The position numbers and the translations under genes were made by a program. DNA of 61,617 nt, taken from positions 1-61,617 of the forward strand of contig BLMC01000011.1 of the NCBI GenBank assembly GCA_011959805.1, read 5' to 3'. The notes beneath the pieces were generated by a model. That model was not told the DNA's origin. It made no database searches and saw only the letters and a list, made by a program, of their open reading frames with translations. Source of the DNA: Lachnospiraceae bacterium. Its GTDB lineage: Bacteria; Bacillota; Clostridia; Lachnospirales; Lachnospiraceae. Each line of letters begins with the position of its first letter. Positions within the stretch are counted from its first letter, which is position 1. Of the stretch, positions 26,034 through 34,911 are shown in pieces.

Positions 26034-27473
26034 TCACTGCAGTCCCATCATTCTAAGTATAACTCCAAGTAAAGGAATTCCCAAAACAAGCATACTTATC
26101 ATTGATTTCAGATAAAATAACCGCCGCACCTCTTTTGACTCAACAGCTGTCTCCTGCTGTCTTTCTCTAGGATATACATATATCAACAAAAGAATAAATG
26201 ATGCTACAAATACACTCCGAAACGCAAGAAATATATGGTCTATGCTTATATGGACTACACTAGATAATTTACTAATATATAGCCATATACCTGTAAACCA
26301 AAACTCTCTGTTTCCTTCTTCAAAATGAAGCATATTATTTATAATATTATAACTGTAACACTGTGGTGCATTGCGTACCATCCACAAAATATGGCCTATA
26401 CCCATACATACTTCACAAAATAAACACATCGGTAGATTTGTCCATTCGATGCACTCAAGTATCGCGATATATGGCATAATTAATATCATCCATTGTGGAT
26501 GTGTATAACAAGTTAGCATAAAAATAGACATGCCTATCAAACAAATATAAATAATCATCTTATTTGACAACTCTTTTTTATTGAACCAACACCATACCCA
26601 AAGAATAAAGGAAAAGAAAAACAACCATGGAATATATATCGTTGCAATTGGTGCCTCGCTGCTCCAAAGATAATCACTAATATACCTTACTGCATTGGCA
26701 GATACAATTGTACTATCCTTGTCTGACAATATTTTTAGTCCACTTAAATTTTGATAAAGCATAAAATAAAGCTTGGGAAGAACCATAACTCCTATTCCTC
26801 CAAGAAAACCTACTATTACTTGCCAAATCCTTTTATATTTTAACAACAATAATGGTATAAATATCCACAACGCAAACATTTTGCATGCAATAGCACATGA
26901 GAAGAACAAAATAAATTTTTTGTCTTTTTTCTCAAAATACGCATAAATACCACATAAAGTAAAAAATAAAGAAATAACATCATATCCACATATAATAGCT
27001 ACTGCCTGAAATACTGTAGCAGAAAAAATAAACGTAAAACAGCTCCACCATGCTCTTCCTTTGTCATTTGTTATTCTATACACAATTTTATAAATCTGAT
27101 TAACACATAATATTAAAAAGAACAGACAGATAGATTTCGCATATAATAACATAATATAATTTTGTGCAAAACCTGTTTTAGCTAATTTTTCGTAAATATA
27201 TAACGGAAAATCCCATATTGCGAAAATTAAATATATAAAAAAATCATAACTCGGATATCCACCTTCCCTATATGGATACAACATCATATAATATTTACTC
27301 AATGACTTTTCATCAAAAATCGCATACCAAACTGCTATTCCATCTTCTGTAGTTACTCTAATATCTGTATATGTGTATATACAGAAAAAAAATAGAGGAA
27401 TAATTGTAAATACAATCCAGCCCCAGAACGGAATATCTCCTTTTTTTTGTTTTAGTATTTCCATAATCCTCAT
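26034..27473 (-). CDS. GT-C-type membrane glycosyltransferase (GT87-like)
   Basis: A 479-aa protein with about a dozen hydrophobic helices. The first outer loop has TDIRVTTEDGIAVWYAIF, with acidic residues where GT-C enzymes have a DxD-like site, and PYREGGYPSYDFFIYLIFA, as in DUF2029/GT87 proteins. It probably uses a polyprenyl-phosphate sugar on the outer face of the membrane. GGGGG eight bases upstream supports the start. It lies between a GT2 gene and rfbF; partner GtrB-like proteins occur elsewhere in the operon. Confidence 0.65.
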   Translation of the reverse strand: MRIMEILKQKKGDIPFWGWIVFTIIPLFFFCIYTYTDIRVTTEDGIAVWYAIFDEKSLSKYYMMLYPYREGGYPSYDFFIYLIFAIWDFPLYIYEKLAKTGFAQNYIMLLYAKSICLFFLILCVNQIYKIVYRITNDKGRAWWSCFTFIFSATVFQAVAIICGYDVISLFFTLCGIYAYFEKKDKKFILFFSCAIACKMFALWIFIPLLLLKYKRIWQVIVGFLGGIGVMVLPKLYFMLYQNLSGLKILSDKDSTIVSANAVRYISDYLWSSEAPIATIYIPWLFFFSFILWVWCWFNKKELSNKMIIYICLIGMSIFMLTCYTHPQWMILIMPYIAILECIEWTNLPMCLFCEVCMGIGHILWMVRNAPQCYSYNIINNMLHFEEGNREFWFTGIWLYISKLSSVVHISIDHIFLAFRSVFVASFILLLIYVYPRERQQETAVESKEVRRLFYLKSMISMLVLGIPLLGVILRMMGLQ

Positions 27474-27489
27474 TTCTTATCCCCCTGCC

Positions 27490-28455
27490 CTAATGAAAAA
27501 TCAACCGTGGAATTTTATACCATACCAAATATCTATATCTAAGCCACTGTTTTAATCCAAGGCTTTTGGTCAATTTCATATATCCAATATGCTTCCTCAT
27601 ATATTTCCAATATGGTTTTAATTGTGCTACATCCATTTTAGACTCTTTCATACGATTATAACACCAAAAAAACATTTCTATATAGGAAGCAAATGTAATT
27701 TCTACATATCTCTGTTTCCCTTGTTTGCGAAAATATTCCATCTGTGTCCTGTACGCATCCATACCATCAAAATGTGTCGCGTCAAACTTTCGTCTCCCAA
27801 ATGAATTTGGATCATTTCTCCAATAATGTAATACTATTGGAATAAAAGCAACTTTTTTGGCATGTTGATATAATTTCCACGTTGTCCATGTATCATCATG
27901 TCTACTCTTAGCCGGATACCATACATTATGATACATTTCTTTTTTACATATTTTACTCCAAGGCACCGTTAAAATCATAGAACGTTTTTTTATAAATGCG
28001 TCATTGTATAAATGTTTATCCGATAAAATCTCTACTTTATTTAAAAAATTATCTTCAATCCCCTCATCCTGCGGCTGTTCACTAACATCAAACGGTCTGT
28101 ACCACCCCACGACAATATCTGCATTCTTATTAATTGCAATCGAAAGCAACACTTCTATTTGTCTTTTATGAAAGATATCATCATTGTCAGACATTGTAAT
28201 CCATTTTCCAGTAGCTATTTCCAATCCGGCATTCCTAGCATCTCCATTTCCACCATTTTCCTTATGGATGACATGCACTCTACTATCATCTTCAGCATAC
28301 CTATCACAAATGGCTCCACTTGTATCTGTTGAACCATCATCAACCAAGATAATTTCCAAATTTCGATAGGTCTGATTTACAATGCTTTCCACACAATCCT
28401 TTAGATATTTTTCTGAGTTATACACAGGTACAATAACACTTACCAAATCTTCCAT
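27490..28455 (-). CDS. GT2-family glycosyltransferase
   Basis: A 321-aa GT-A transferase: VSVIVPVYNSEKYL, ILVDDGSTD, GNGDARNAGL and MSDNDD (DxD metal site) within the first ~105 residues, then a ~200-aa acceptor region with HHDDTWTTWKLYQ-like features. It is cytoplasmic and adds a sugar to the lipid-linked unit. The frame opens at a GTG four codons earlier, but GGGGG sits just before the ATG at 28455. Donor and acceptor cannot be read from sequence. Confidence 0.85.
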   Translation of the reverse strand: MEDLVSVIVPVYNSEKYLKDCVESIVNQTYRNLEIILVDDGSTDTSGAICDRYAEDDSRVHVIHKENGGNGDARNAGLEIATGKWITMSDNDDIFHKRQIEVLLSIAINKNADIVVGWYRPFDVSEQPQDEGIEDNFLNKVEILSDKHLYNDAFIKKRSMILTVPWSKICKKEMYHNVWYPAKSRHDDTWTTWKLYQHAKKVAFIPIVLHYWRNDPNSFGRRKFDATHFDGMDAYRTQMEYFRKQGKQRYVEITFASYIEMFFWCYNRMKESKMDVAQLKPYWKYMRKHIGYMKLTKSLGLKQWLRYRYLVWYKIPRLIFH

Positions 28456-28527
28456 TTCTGCCCCCACTTTTATTATGGAATGTTAAATCTTCTTTAAAAT
28501 CGTCTATCTATACTTTGCTCTTTTTCT

Positions 28528-30279
28528 CTAATGTCCCAACACCTCTACCTTATTCCGCTCTGTAAATCTACCATTACCAACCTCATAAATCTTATCACAC
28601 TTTCTGATTGTACTTAACCGGTGGGCAATGACAATCAATGTTCTTGTACCATGTAAACCATCTATCGCCTCCATCACTTCTCTCTCCGTGTCACTATCCA
28701 ATGCAGAAGTTGCCTCGTCGAGCACTAATACATTAGGATTGCGGTAAAGTGCTCTGGCAATCCCAATTCTCTGTCGTTGTCCGCCAGAAAGTTTTACCCC
28801 TCTGTCTCCAATCATGGTGTCCAATCCATCTGGTAAAGCATGTACAAATTGGTCAAGCTGCGCTTCTCGCAGTGCTTTTTCGATAGCGGCATCATCAATT
28901 TCCTCCTCTGGTATACCAAAGGCAACATTGGCGCGAATATTATCATCCATAAGATAAATTACCTGTGGAATATAGCCAATGTCTTCATGCCATGATTTCA
29001 TGCACTCTTTAATGTCTACCTCATCTATTGTGATTGTTCCTTCCTGTGGTTCAAGTATTCCAAGAATTAAATCTGCTGCTGTTGTCTTGCCGGCTCCTGA
29101 CGCACCAATCAATGCCACAGATGTATTTTTCTTTATTTCAAGATTTGCATTTTTTAATATCCACTTATCAGATTCTGAATAATGAAACGAAACATTATTT
29201 AATCGAATCGATTTATTCAGAGTAATACTTGTTGTATCTTCGTGTCTTACTATCTTCTGCTCCATAAGCTGTTCTATCTCTTTTAAATCTTTGTATACAG
29301 AATCGATGGCTGGTTTGTTAAACATCATGCCACTAATGTAGCCTGTTATTTTATTAAAGGAAGGCAGCATACGAAATGCCGCAACTGCAAAGACAGACAA
29401 CGTTGTGACAAAAGAGACAATATCACTTTTCACTACTGCTATTTTTATAATCATTGCTAACATCAAACTACAGATGCACACTGTTTCCATGACAGGTTTG
29501 GGCAGATAAGTAAGTATTGACTGCTGCCTTTGCACTCTTGCGCAATCTTTATAATTTTTGTCATAATTTGTGATGAAAAAAGATTCTTTGTTCGCTACCT
29601 TTATCTCCTTAATCCCCGAAAAAGCCTGAAACAACCACTTTGTCACCAAAACATTTGCTTTCCTGCTCTCCTCTCCTATTTTCACAAGCACTTTTTTAAA
29701 GAAAACAGTAAAAATACCCATAAATAAGAACAATAATGCAGCAATTGCAACTGTGGATACCCAATCCTGAATTAACAAAAAAACGACAAGCACTGTGCTG
29801 ACACTAAACTCTGCAAGAAATTGTAAAACATTCAATGCCACTGTAAAAAAACCATTGACATCGCTTGTAATATTACGCTGAAATTCCGCCACATTTTTAG
29901 ACACATGAAACAAATAATCCTGCTGCATATAACTTTTCATCATTCTGACAGACAAACGCTGTTGATTATTAAAGACAAATCGGTATTGAAGACTGTACAT
30001 TGCCATCACATAAATATTCTTCAAGATATAAATAATAATTAAAAGCACCGCCAAAAACAAAACCATCTGATTGGCATCTGTAATACCTGTATACTTACTT
30101 ATTAGTATAAAATACCACTTCTCATTGATTGTCTCTGGCTGCATGGCAACATCAATTAATGGCATAACCGCAGAAACACCCAAAAGTTCTACAAATGCAC
30201 CTATAAATATGATAATAAGCAATATCCCCAAGTTAATTTTCTGTTTCCTGTCCAAGACATAGTTAATCTTTTTTAACAT
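28528..30279 (-). CDS. ABC exporter half-transporter (PglK/MsbA-like flippase) 1
   Basis: A 583-aa fusion of a six-helix membrane domain (residues 1-330) and an ATPase domain. Walker A GASGAGKTT, Q-loop IPQVIYL, signature LSGGQRQRIGIARAL, Walker B VLVLDEATSALD and the switch histidine in IAHRLST are all intact. Homodimers of this type flip lipid-linked oligosaccharides. A paralogue at 50679-52421 shares the LDRKQKI start and the same plan, so two related exporters may serve different lipid-linked products. Confidence 0.85.
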   Translation of the reverse strand: MLKKINYVLDRKQKINLGILLIIIFIGAFVELLGVSAVMPLIDVAMQPETINEKWYFILISKYTGITDANQMVLFLAVLLIIIYILKNIYVMAMYSLQYRFVFNNQQRLSVRMMKSYMQQDYLFHVSKNVAEFQRNITSDVNGFFTVALNVLQFLAEFSVSTVLVVFLLIQDWVSTVAIAALLFLFMGIFTVFFKKVLVKIGEESRKANVLVTKWLFQAFSGIKEIKVANKESFFITNYDKNYKDCARVQRQQSILTYLPKPVMETVCICSLMLAMIIKIAVVKSDIVSFVTTLSVFAVAAFRMLPSFNKITGYISGMMFNKPAIDSVYKDLKEIEQLMEQKIVRHEDTTSITLNKSIRLNNVSFHYSESDKWILKNANLEIKKNTSVALIGASGAGKTTAADLILGILEPQEGTITIDEVDIKECMKSWHEDIGYIPQVIYLMDDNIRANVAFGIPEEEIDDAAIEKALREAQLDQFVHALPDGLDTMIGDRGVKLSGGQRQRIGIARALYRNPNVLVLDEATSALDSDTEREVMEAIDGLHGTRTLIVIAHRLSTIRKCDKIYEVGNGRFTERNKVEVLGH

Positions 30280-30292
30280 TCCTCAATCCTTT

Positions 30293-31972
30293 TTAGTCCG
30301 GCTTATAAAACTGAATAATCTCTGATTCTGTCTGTGGTTTTTTCTTCATATAGGCGTCATAATCCTTAAAATAATGTCCCATATCCCAAGCCTGATATCC
30401 TCTTTTGTGCAAATCCCAAGCCAGCACCTTCGCTGTTGGTCCAAGTACAATACACACAAGCTTTTCTTTGCCTGTCCTTAGGACAGCACGCAACAATGAA
30501 TCATATTTTTCAAACGCATTCATACTTGGCGCTGTGATAAAATCAACTGACTTGCATACAGAATACGCCTTATATTCCAGCTTGTCTAGCACGCCCTCTC
30601 CACATATCAGCGTAATTTCTCGTCCTTTCAGCAAATTTTGCATATGCTTATAATACTGCTGAAAATTATATTTTTCATAAGTTTGATACACTTGCGTAAT
30701 ACAAGTATCTATATAAACCATATCTCTATTGCAATTCCTACATAAAAATCTGCGCTGTGCTGTCAAAGATTTTGCAAAAGACGCTACGAATGGATTTAAA
30801 TTCTTTATTGGGTGGGTATAATAGTATGGAATCCCTATTTTCAATCCTTCTATCTCTGTTCTTAAAATCTTTCTTAATCTGCGTGCTAATTTGGGATTAA
30901 ATTCCTGAAATGGTATGGAATCTCCCATCATAATCGCAATTTCGCCATCTCCATATCGCAAAAAACTTACTTTTTCCTTTTCTAACAAGCGCATTGTCTC
31001 ACCTGTAGTAAGAATTTGAAGCTTGTCCGTATAGGCTCCCTTCTCATACTGTAAACGTTCCAAATGATGATCAACGCGAATAGGAAGTCTTGTTAACTTT
31101 CCAGCAACGTCCTTTGCCTTCTTCTTATATAATTGTGCAGATGAATACCCTTTTGTTTTTTTTCGTAAAATAAAATACTCTGCTCCCACATGTATGATAT
31201 GATTGCCTATTGCTGCAATTTTTTCAATGTCCAATGTATTGTCTTCGTCATTGTATAATCTATCCAATGAGTAAATATCTGTCAGCATACTATCATCAAA
31301 CCCGTTTTGATGTGTGTCTTGTACTCTGTTTACTGTAATCACAATGGCACAGCTTAATCCCGCATTACATGCCATATAAGGTCGTATAATACGCTTTTCT
31401 CTGTTCTCTGGAGTTATCATTGCCTCATAATAATTAGGATTCTTGATTGTATTGTCTTCCTCCATTGTTAGCTTGAGTACGTCTTTCTTACGATACAATG
31501 TACAATCCAGCTCCCATGGATAATTATAATGTTGGTATTCGCAATTCCATTTCCACGCAAACACACTATCTTCTGTTGAAAGATTCTGTGGTCTCGGCGT
31601 GATATTGTCTCCAAGCCGCATACTATAACCAAACACTTTGGAATTCTTCACAAGGTAAGATGCGGCTTCTATAAGACAAAACTTTCCTGTAAACACAACA
31701 TCATCACAGCCAAACATAATATATTCGCCCGCGTCCGTAACGAGTTGTTTCAAGTCAGTTTCAAACTGTTGTTCTTGTATCCAGTTCACTTGTGGAAAAC
31801 ACTGCATTATCTTTTTATACCTAATATTGACTGTTTCGCTATAAAGTATTGTGACCATCTTCTGTTCTGCATCCGAAAACAGAAAAAGGCTTTCGAGATA
31901 TGCATGCAACTGCAATGGTCGTCCTTTTGAAAACACAATAATTGATATTTGCTCTTTTTTTATTTGCTCCAT
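30293..31972 (-). CDS. Two-domain glycosyltransferase: GT-A-like plus GT-D (DUF1792)
   Basis: A 559-aa protein. Residues 1-310 look like a GT-A domain (ISIIVFSKGRPLQL, MFGCDDV as the metal site). The C-terminal ~230 residues match the GT-D/DUF1792 fold first described in streptococcal glucosyltransferases: SFLRYGDGEIAIMMGD, IGIPYY, then LVCIVLGPTAKVLAWDL and the acidic KDYDAY. Two active sites in one chain could add two sugars in sequence. It starts inside the tail of a short leftover frame (31960-32121). Confidence 0.8.
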   Translation of the reverse strand: MEQIKKEQISIIVFSKGRPLQLHAYLESLFLFSDAEQKMVTILYSETVNIRYKKIMQCFPQVNWIQEQQFETDLKQLVTDAGEYIMFGCDDVVFTGKFCLIEAASYLVKNSKVFGYSMRLGDNITPRPQNLSTEDSVFAWKWNCEYQHYNYPWELDCTLYRKKDVLKLTMEEDNTIKNPNYYEAMITPENREKRIIRPYMACNAGLSCAIVITVNRVQDTHQNGFDDSMLTDIYSLDRLYNDEDNTLDIEKIAAIGNHIIHVGAEYFILRKKTKGYSSAQLYKKKAKDVAGKLTRLPIRVDHHLERLQYEKGAYTDKLQILTTGETMRLLEKEKVSFLRYGDGEIAIMMGDSIPFQEFNPKLARRLRKILRTEIEGLKIGIPYYYTHPIKNLNPFVASFAKSLTAQRRFLCRNCNRDMVYIDTCITQVYQTYEKYNFQQYYKHMQNLLKGREITLICGEGVLDKLEYKAYSVCKSVDFITAPSMNAFEKYDSLLRAVLRTGKEKLVCIVLGPTAKVLAWDLHKRGYQAWDMGHYFKDYDAYMKKKPQTESEIIQFYKPD

Positions 31973-32121
31973 TTCCTTTTAATCCTTTCAGGAAGTTTCT
32001 TTTTTGTTGGAAGTGTATTCTTTTTCTTAATATTCAAGAACGCCATCGGCGTTCTTGCTACAAAGCGCGCATCATAGTATAATACATTCTTTTGGGCGCT
32101 TCTGCAATCCGCCAAAGGCAT
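31960..32121 (-). pseudogene. Leftover 3' gene tail (53 codons)
   Basis: A short minus-strand frame starting MPLADCRSAQKNVLYYDARF, ending in a basic tail (KRKWSK) and overlapping the next gene's start by 13 bp. It lacks a ribosome site. It looks like the C-terminal end of a lost upstream protein, probably a transferase, whose 5' part was replaced by the GNAT gene at 32137. A real 53-aa protein cannot be excluded. The AAGAACGCC/GGCGTTCTT hairpin at 32036-32056 lies inside it. Confidence 0.35.
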
Positions 32122-32136
32122 ATTTTATTGTGAAAC

Positions 32137-32631
32137 CTACTTTTCTTTCCAATTTAACATAGCATACCATGCCATACTTCGATACTTATCCTTTATCCTT
32201 ATTGCATCCCGAAATTCGCCTTCTAAGTCAAACCCGCAATTTTCATAAAATTTTCTGGCTCCAACGTGATCCGCTAATACTTTTAAGTATATTCTGTGTA
32301 GCCCAAGATCGCGAAATGCATAACGTATCATTTCTGTTGCTGCACGTTCCGCCCAACCAGTATCCCATATTTTTTTTCTTGCCGCGATAACAAACTCTGC
32401 ATTGTGGTCTTTCTCCGAAATATGTTTGAGACTGATTGTTCCCAGATATTCATCATTGCTGTCTGTTATAGCAAAGTGTTGATTCTCCTCATCAAAACTA
32501 TACTTAATAAAAATGATTGCCTTTTCCAGTGTCATATTTGCAAATGGATAGCGAAACCAACAATTTACTGTTTCATCATACATCCACTCCAACATCAAAG
32601 CAGCATCCTTTTCCTCTAATCTCCTTAACAT
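32137..32631 (-). CDS. GNAT-family sugar N-acetyltransferase (RimJ-like) 2
   Basis: A 164-aa GNAT protein: HFAITDSNDEYLGTISL (beta strands 2-3), a pantetheine loop region near AERAATEMIRYAF, and HRIYLKVLADHVGARKFYENCGF (helix 4 with Asn/Tyr). It probably acetylates the amino group of a dTDP-3-amino-3,6-dideoxysugar made by the aminotransferase at 33785 and the isomerase at 32649, 17 bp upstream. A paralogue of nearly equal size is at 33233-33721, so two acceptors or acyl groups are possible. Confidence 0.8.
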   Translation of the reverse strand: MLRRLEEKDAALMLEWMYDETVNCWFRYPFANMTLEKAIIFIKYSFDEENQHFAITDSNDEYLGTISLKHISEKDHNAEFVIAARKKIWDTGWAERAATEMIRYAFRDLGLHRIYLKVLADHVGARKFYENCGFDLEGEFRDAIRIKDKYRSMAWYAMLNWKEK

Positions 32632-32648
32632 AAAACTTCCTCCTAGAA

Positions 32649-33056
32649 TTATTTCTCATTCACAATCTCAAGATATTCAGCATAGTCCCGAATATACTCT
32701 TTTTCATCATAATGTTCACTCGCTAACACTAGGAGTACAGAATCCTCCGAAAAATCATACATGTCTTTCCACACCATTTTGGGAAGGTAGATACCAATGT
32801 GCGGTCGATCCAGACTAAATATCTTTTGTTGTCTGCCATCATCCACTCTTACTTTTGATGTTCCAGCAACATTGATCAGCACAAACTCTGTATTATAATT
32901 TGCATGTTTTCCACGGATAACCTCCCTATCTGAGCCATAGATATAAAAAACTCTCTTAATGTGGAATGGAATATCTTGATTTCCTTCCACAATAACAAGG
33001 TGTCCTCGATAATCTCCTTTTTGCGGAAACTCTATCAATTTGCACTGTTCTATCAT
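32649..33056 (-). CDS. FdtA/WxcM-type sugar ketoisomerase-like cupin
   Basis: A 135-aa single cupin matching dTDP-4-oxo-6-deoxyglucose 3,4-ketoisomerases (FdtA/QdtA) over the full length: FPQKGDYRGHLVIVEG, FHIKRVFYIYG, then RGKHANYN, LPKMVWKDM and LVLASEHYDE. In FdtA the active site has RG-x-HAH; here the second histidine is asparagine (HAN), so activity or product may differ. AGGAGG seven bases before the ATG at 33056 fixes the start; the frame is open to 33107. It lies between two GNAT genes and near the sugar aminotransferase. Confidence 0.75.
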   Translation of the reverse strand: MIEQCKLIEFPQKGDYRGHLVIVEGNQDIPFHIKRVFYIYGSDREVIRGKHANYNTEFVLINVAGTSKVRVDDGRQQKIFSLDRPHIGIYLPKMVWKDMYDFSEDSVLLVLASEHYDEKEYIRDYAEYLEIVNEK

Positions 33057-33232
33057 CTGTTGTCCTCCTAATATATTTAAAAGCATTCCATTTATCATAT
33101 GGTTCATATATTTCTGTCATTAACTTCAAAACTATTACTACAACATATCCTGTACCTCGAATCGAAAACAATTATACTGTGTCAATGTATCAGAATCCTA
33201 ATTTTTTTGTAACGGTCAAAGTCTGTCTTTTG

Positions 33233-33721
33233 CTAATTATCATTTATTATTGCATACCACGCAAGATTTTCATATTTTCCATTTAGCAAAATTGCATCTT
33301 TAAAAGTACCTTCATAAACAAAACCGTATTTTATATAAAAGTGTCTTGCACGCTCATTTCTCTCCAATACATTCAAATATACCTTATGCAATTTCAGAGT
33401 ATCAAAAGCATAGTGCAAAATATCTTTTGTCGCAAGTGTTGCTGCTTCTGTCCCTCTTGCAACACTTCTAAGTACAATTGCGTATTCCGCTGATTGATCT
33501 TCCTGCGATATATTCTTGAGACTCACCGTTCCAAGATACATATCTGATTCATTTACAATCGCAAAATGTCTGTTCAAATTTGAAAAACTATTATCAATAA
33601 AATTTGTGACACTTTGTAACGTCGCCTGTTCAAAAGGAAACCGAAAGTTCTGAATTATATCTTTATCATGCATCCATTCTAGCATAAACACTGCATCTTT
33701 GTGTTCCAATCTTCGTATCAT
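33233..33721 (-). CDS. GNAT-family sugar N-acetyltransferase (RimJ-like) 1
   Basis: A 162-aa GNAT protein similar in plan to the one at 32137-32631: IRRLEHKDAVFMLEWM start, HFAIVNESDMYLGTVSL, and HKVYLNVLERNERARHFYIKYGF. A role in N-acylating a 3-amino sugar fits its place directly after the aminotransferase gene. The frame is open to 33778 from a TTG; the ATG at 33721 is chosen by alignment with the paralogue, though its ribosome site is weak (AGAAAAG). The 176-bp gap downstream has a lone TATAAT (33176-33171) but no -35. Confidence 0.75.
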   Translation of the reverse strand: MIRRLEHKDAVFMLEWMHDKDIIQNFRFPFEQATLQSVTNFIDNSFSNLNRHFAIVNESDMYLGTVSLKNISQEDQSAEYAIVLRSVARGTEAATLATKDILHYAFDTLKLHKVYLNVLERNERARHFYIKYGFVYEGTFKDAILLNGKYENLAWYAIINDN

Positions 33722-33784
33722 TAATTTTTCTTTTCTGATATTGTTCAATATCCCTTTCTTAAAATGCTTATCTGGCAATCCTGT

Positions 33785-34882
33785 TTATGTTCTATATACA
33801 TTAATCTTCTCAATCACATAATCTTGTTCTTCTAACGTCATTCCTGTATAAATTGGCAGACTTAATACTTCATCTGCATAAGATTCTGTAATTGGATAAT
33901 CTCCCTTTTTATGTCCAAGAAAATGATAACATTTTGCCAAATGTGGTGGGATTGGGTAATGTATTTGTGTCTGTATTCCATTTTGTTCCAACACTTTTTG
34001 CAGAGAATCGCGAGATATACACCTTACTACATACTGATGATAAATACTCTCCGCGCCATCTCTTACTTTGGGCAAGATAAGTAATGGATTTGTTATCCCT
34101 TTATTATATCTTTGTGCCAACATTTTTCTCTCATTGTTCAGTTCTCGCAAGTGGGATAATTTTACCCGCAAAAGAGCGGCCTGCATTTCATCAAGCCTTG
34201 AATTAATTCCCGCTATCTCATTGTGATATTTCACTTTGCTGCCATAATTGCGCATCATACGCAGTTTTTCTGCAAAAATCTCATCATCTGTAACAACAGC
34301 GCCCGCATCGCCAAATGCACCCAAATTCTTTGTCGGATAAAAGCTAAAGCATCCTGAAATACCAAAAGTCCCTGTCATTTTTCCATCAAAACATGCACCG
34401 TGAGACTGCGCGCAATCTTCAATAATCTGTAATTGATGCTTTTTTGCAATATCCATAATTTTTGTCATTTCAGATGCTTGTCCATACAAATGTGTTACCA
34501 TAATCGCCTTTGTCTTATCTGTAATTACCTGTTCTATCTTGTTCGCGTCAATATTAAAGCATTCATCAGGTTCAACAAACACAGGTGTTGCACCGTTTTC
34601 GGTAATTCCAAGTACAGTTGCAATATATGTGTTTGCTTGTACAATCACCTCGTCGCCTCTACCAATGTTAAGTGCACGTACTGACATAATAAGCGCATCC
34701 AATCCCGAATTTAATCCAACACAATATTTTCTTCCCGTAAACTGTGCAAATTCTTCCTCGAACTGACAAACCTCATTTCCCAATACATACCAACCAGAAC
34801 GTAGCACGCGCAACGCTGCTTGTTCATATTCTGCTTGGTACATCTGGAATTGCCTATCCAGTACATTGCATTTTATCTGCAT
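33785..34882 (-). CDS. Sugar aminotransferase (DegT/DnrJ/EryC1/StrS; FdtB-like)
   Basis: A 365-aa PLP enzyme with NSGLDALIMSV near residue 60, EDCAQSHGA, and FYPTKNLGAFGDAGAV, where the lysine forms the Schiff base. The length and the neighbouring ketoisomerase and acetyltransferases point to the FdtB/QdtB group: amination at C3 of a dTDP-3-keto-6-deoxyhexose. GGAGG nine bases before the ATG at 34882 sets the start. The dTDP-glucose genes (rmlA/rmlB) are not in the window and must be elsewhere. Confidence 0.85.
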   Translation of the reverse strand: MQIKCNVLDRQFQMYQAEYEQAALRVLRSGWYVLGNEVCQFEEEFAQFTGRKYCVGLNSGLDALIMSVRALNIGRGDEVIVQANTYIATVLGITENGATPVFVEPDECFNIDANKIEQVITDKTKAIMVTHLYGQASEMTKIMDIAKKHQLQIIEDCAQSHGACFDGKMTGTFGISGCFSFYPTKNLGAFGDAGAVVTDDEIFAEKLRMMRNYGSKVKYHNEIAGINSRLDEMQAALLRVKLSHLRELNNERKMLAQRYNKGITNPLLILPKVRDGAESIYHQYVVRCISRDSLQKVLEQNGIQTQIHYPIPPHLAKCYHFLGHKKGDYPITESYADEVLSLPIYTGMTLEEQDYVIEKINVYRT

Positions 34883-34911
34883 ATACCCTATCCTCCATAC
34901 TTTAAATCCTT

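Noticed and set aside
32036-32056. AAGAACGCC/GGCGTTCTT hairpin as a terminator or another repeat copy
   Set aside because: No U tract on either strand and no linker or ribosome site of the repeat family. It lies inside a protein-like frame (31960-32121), so it is probably chance coding sequence.
32079-32107. Possible minus-strand promoter (TTGCAG, 17 bp, TATTAT) before 30293-31972
   Set aside because: The -35 matches only three of six bases and the site is within the leftover coding frame, in the middle of an operon.
32956-33171. A 71-codon minus-strand frame over the start of the FdtA-like gene
   Set aside because: It overlaps a gene with a strong ribosome site and clear family match, and its own sequence after the overlap has no protein-like features.
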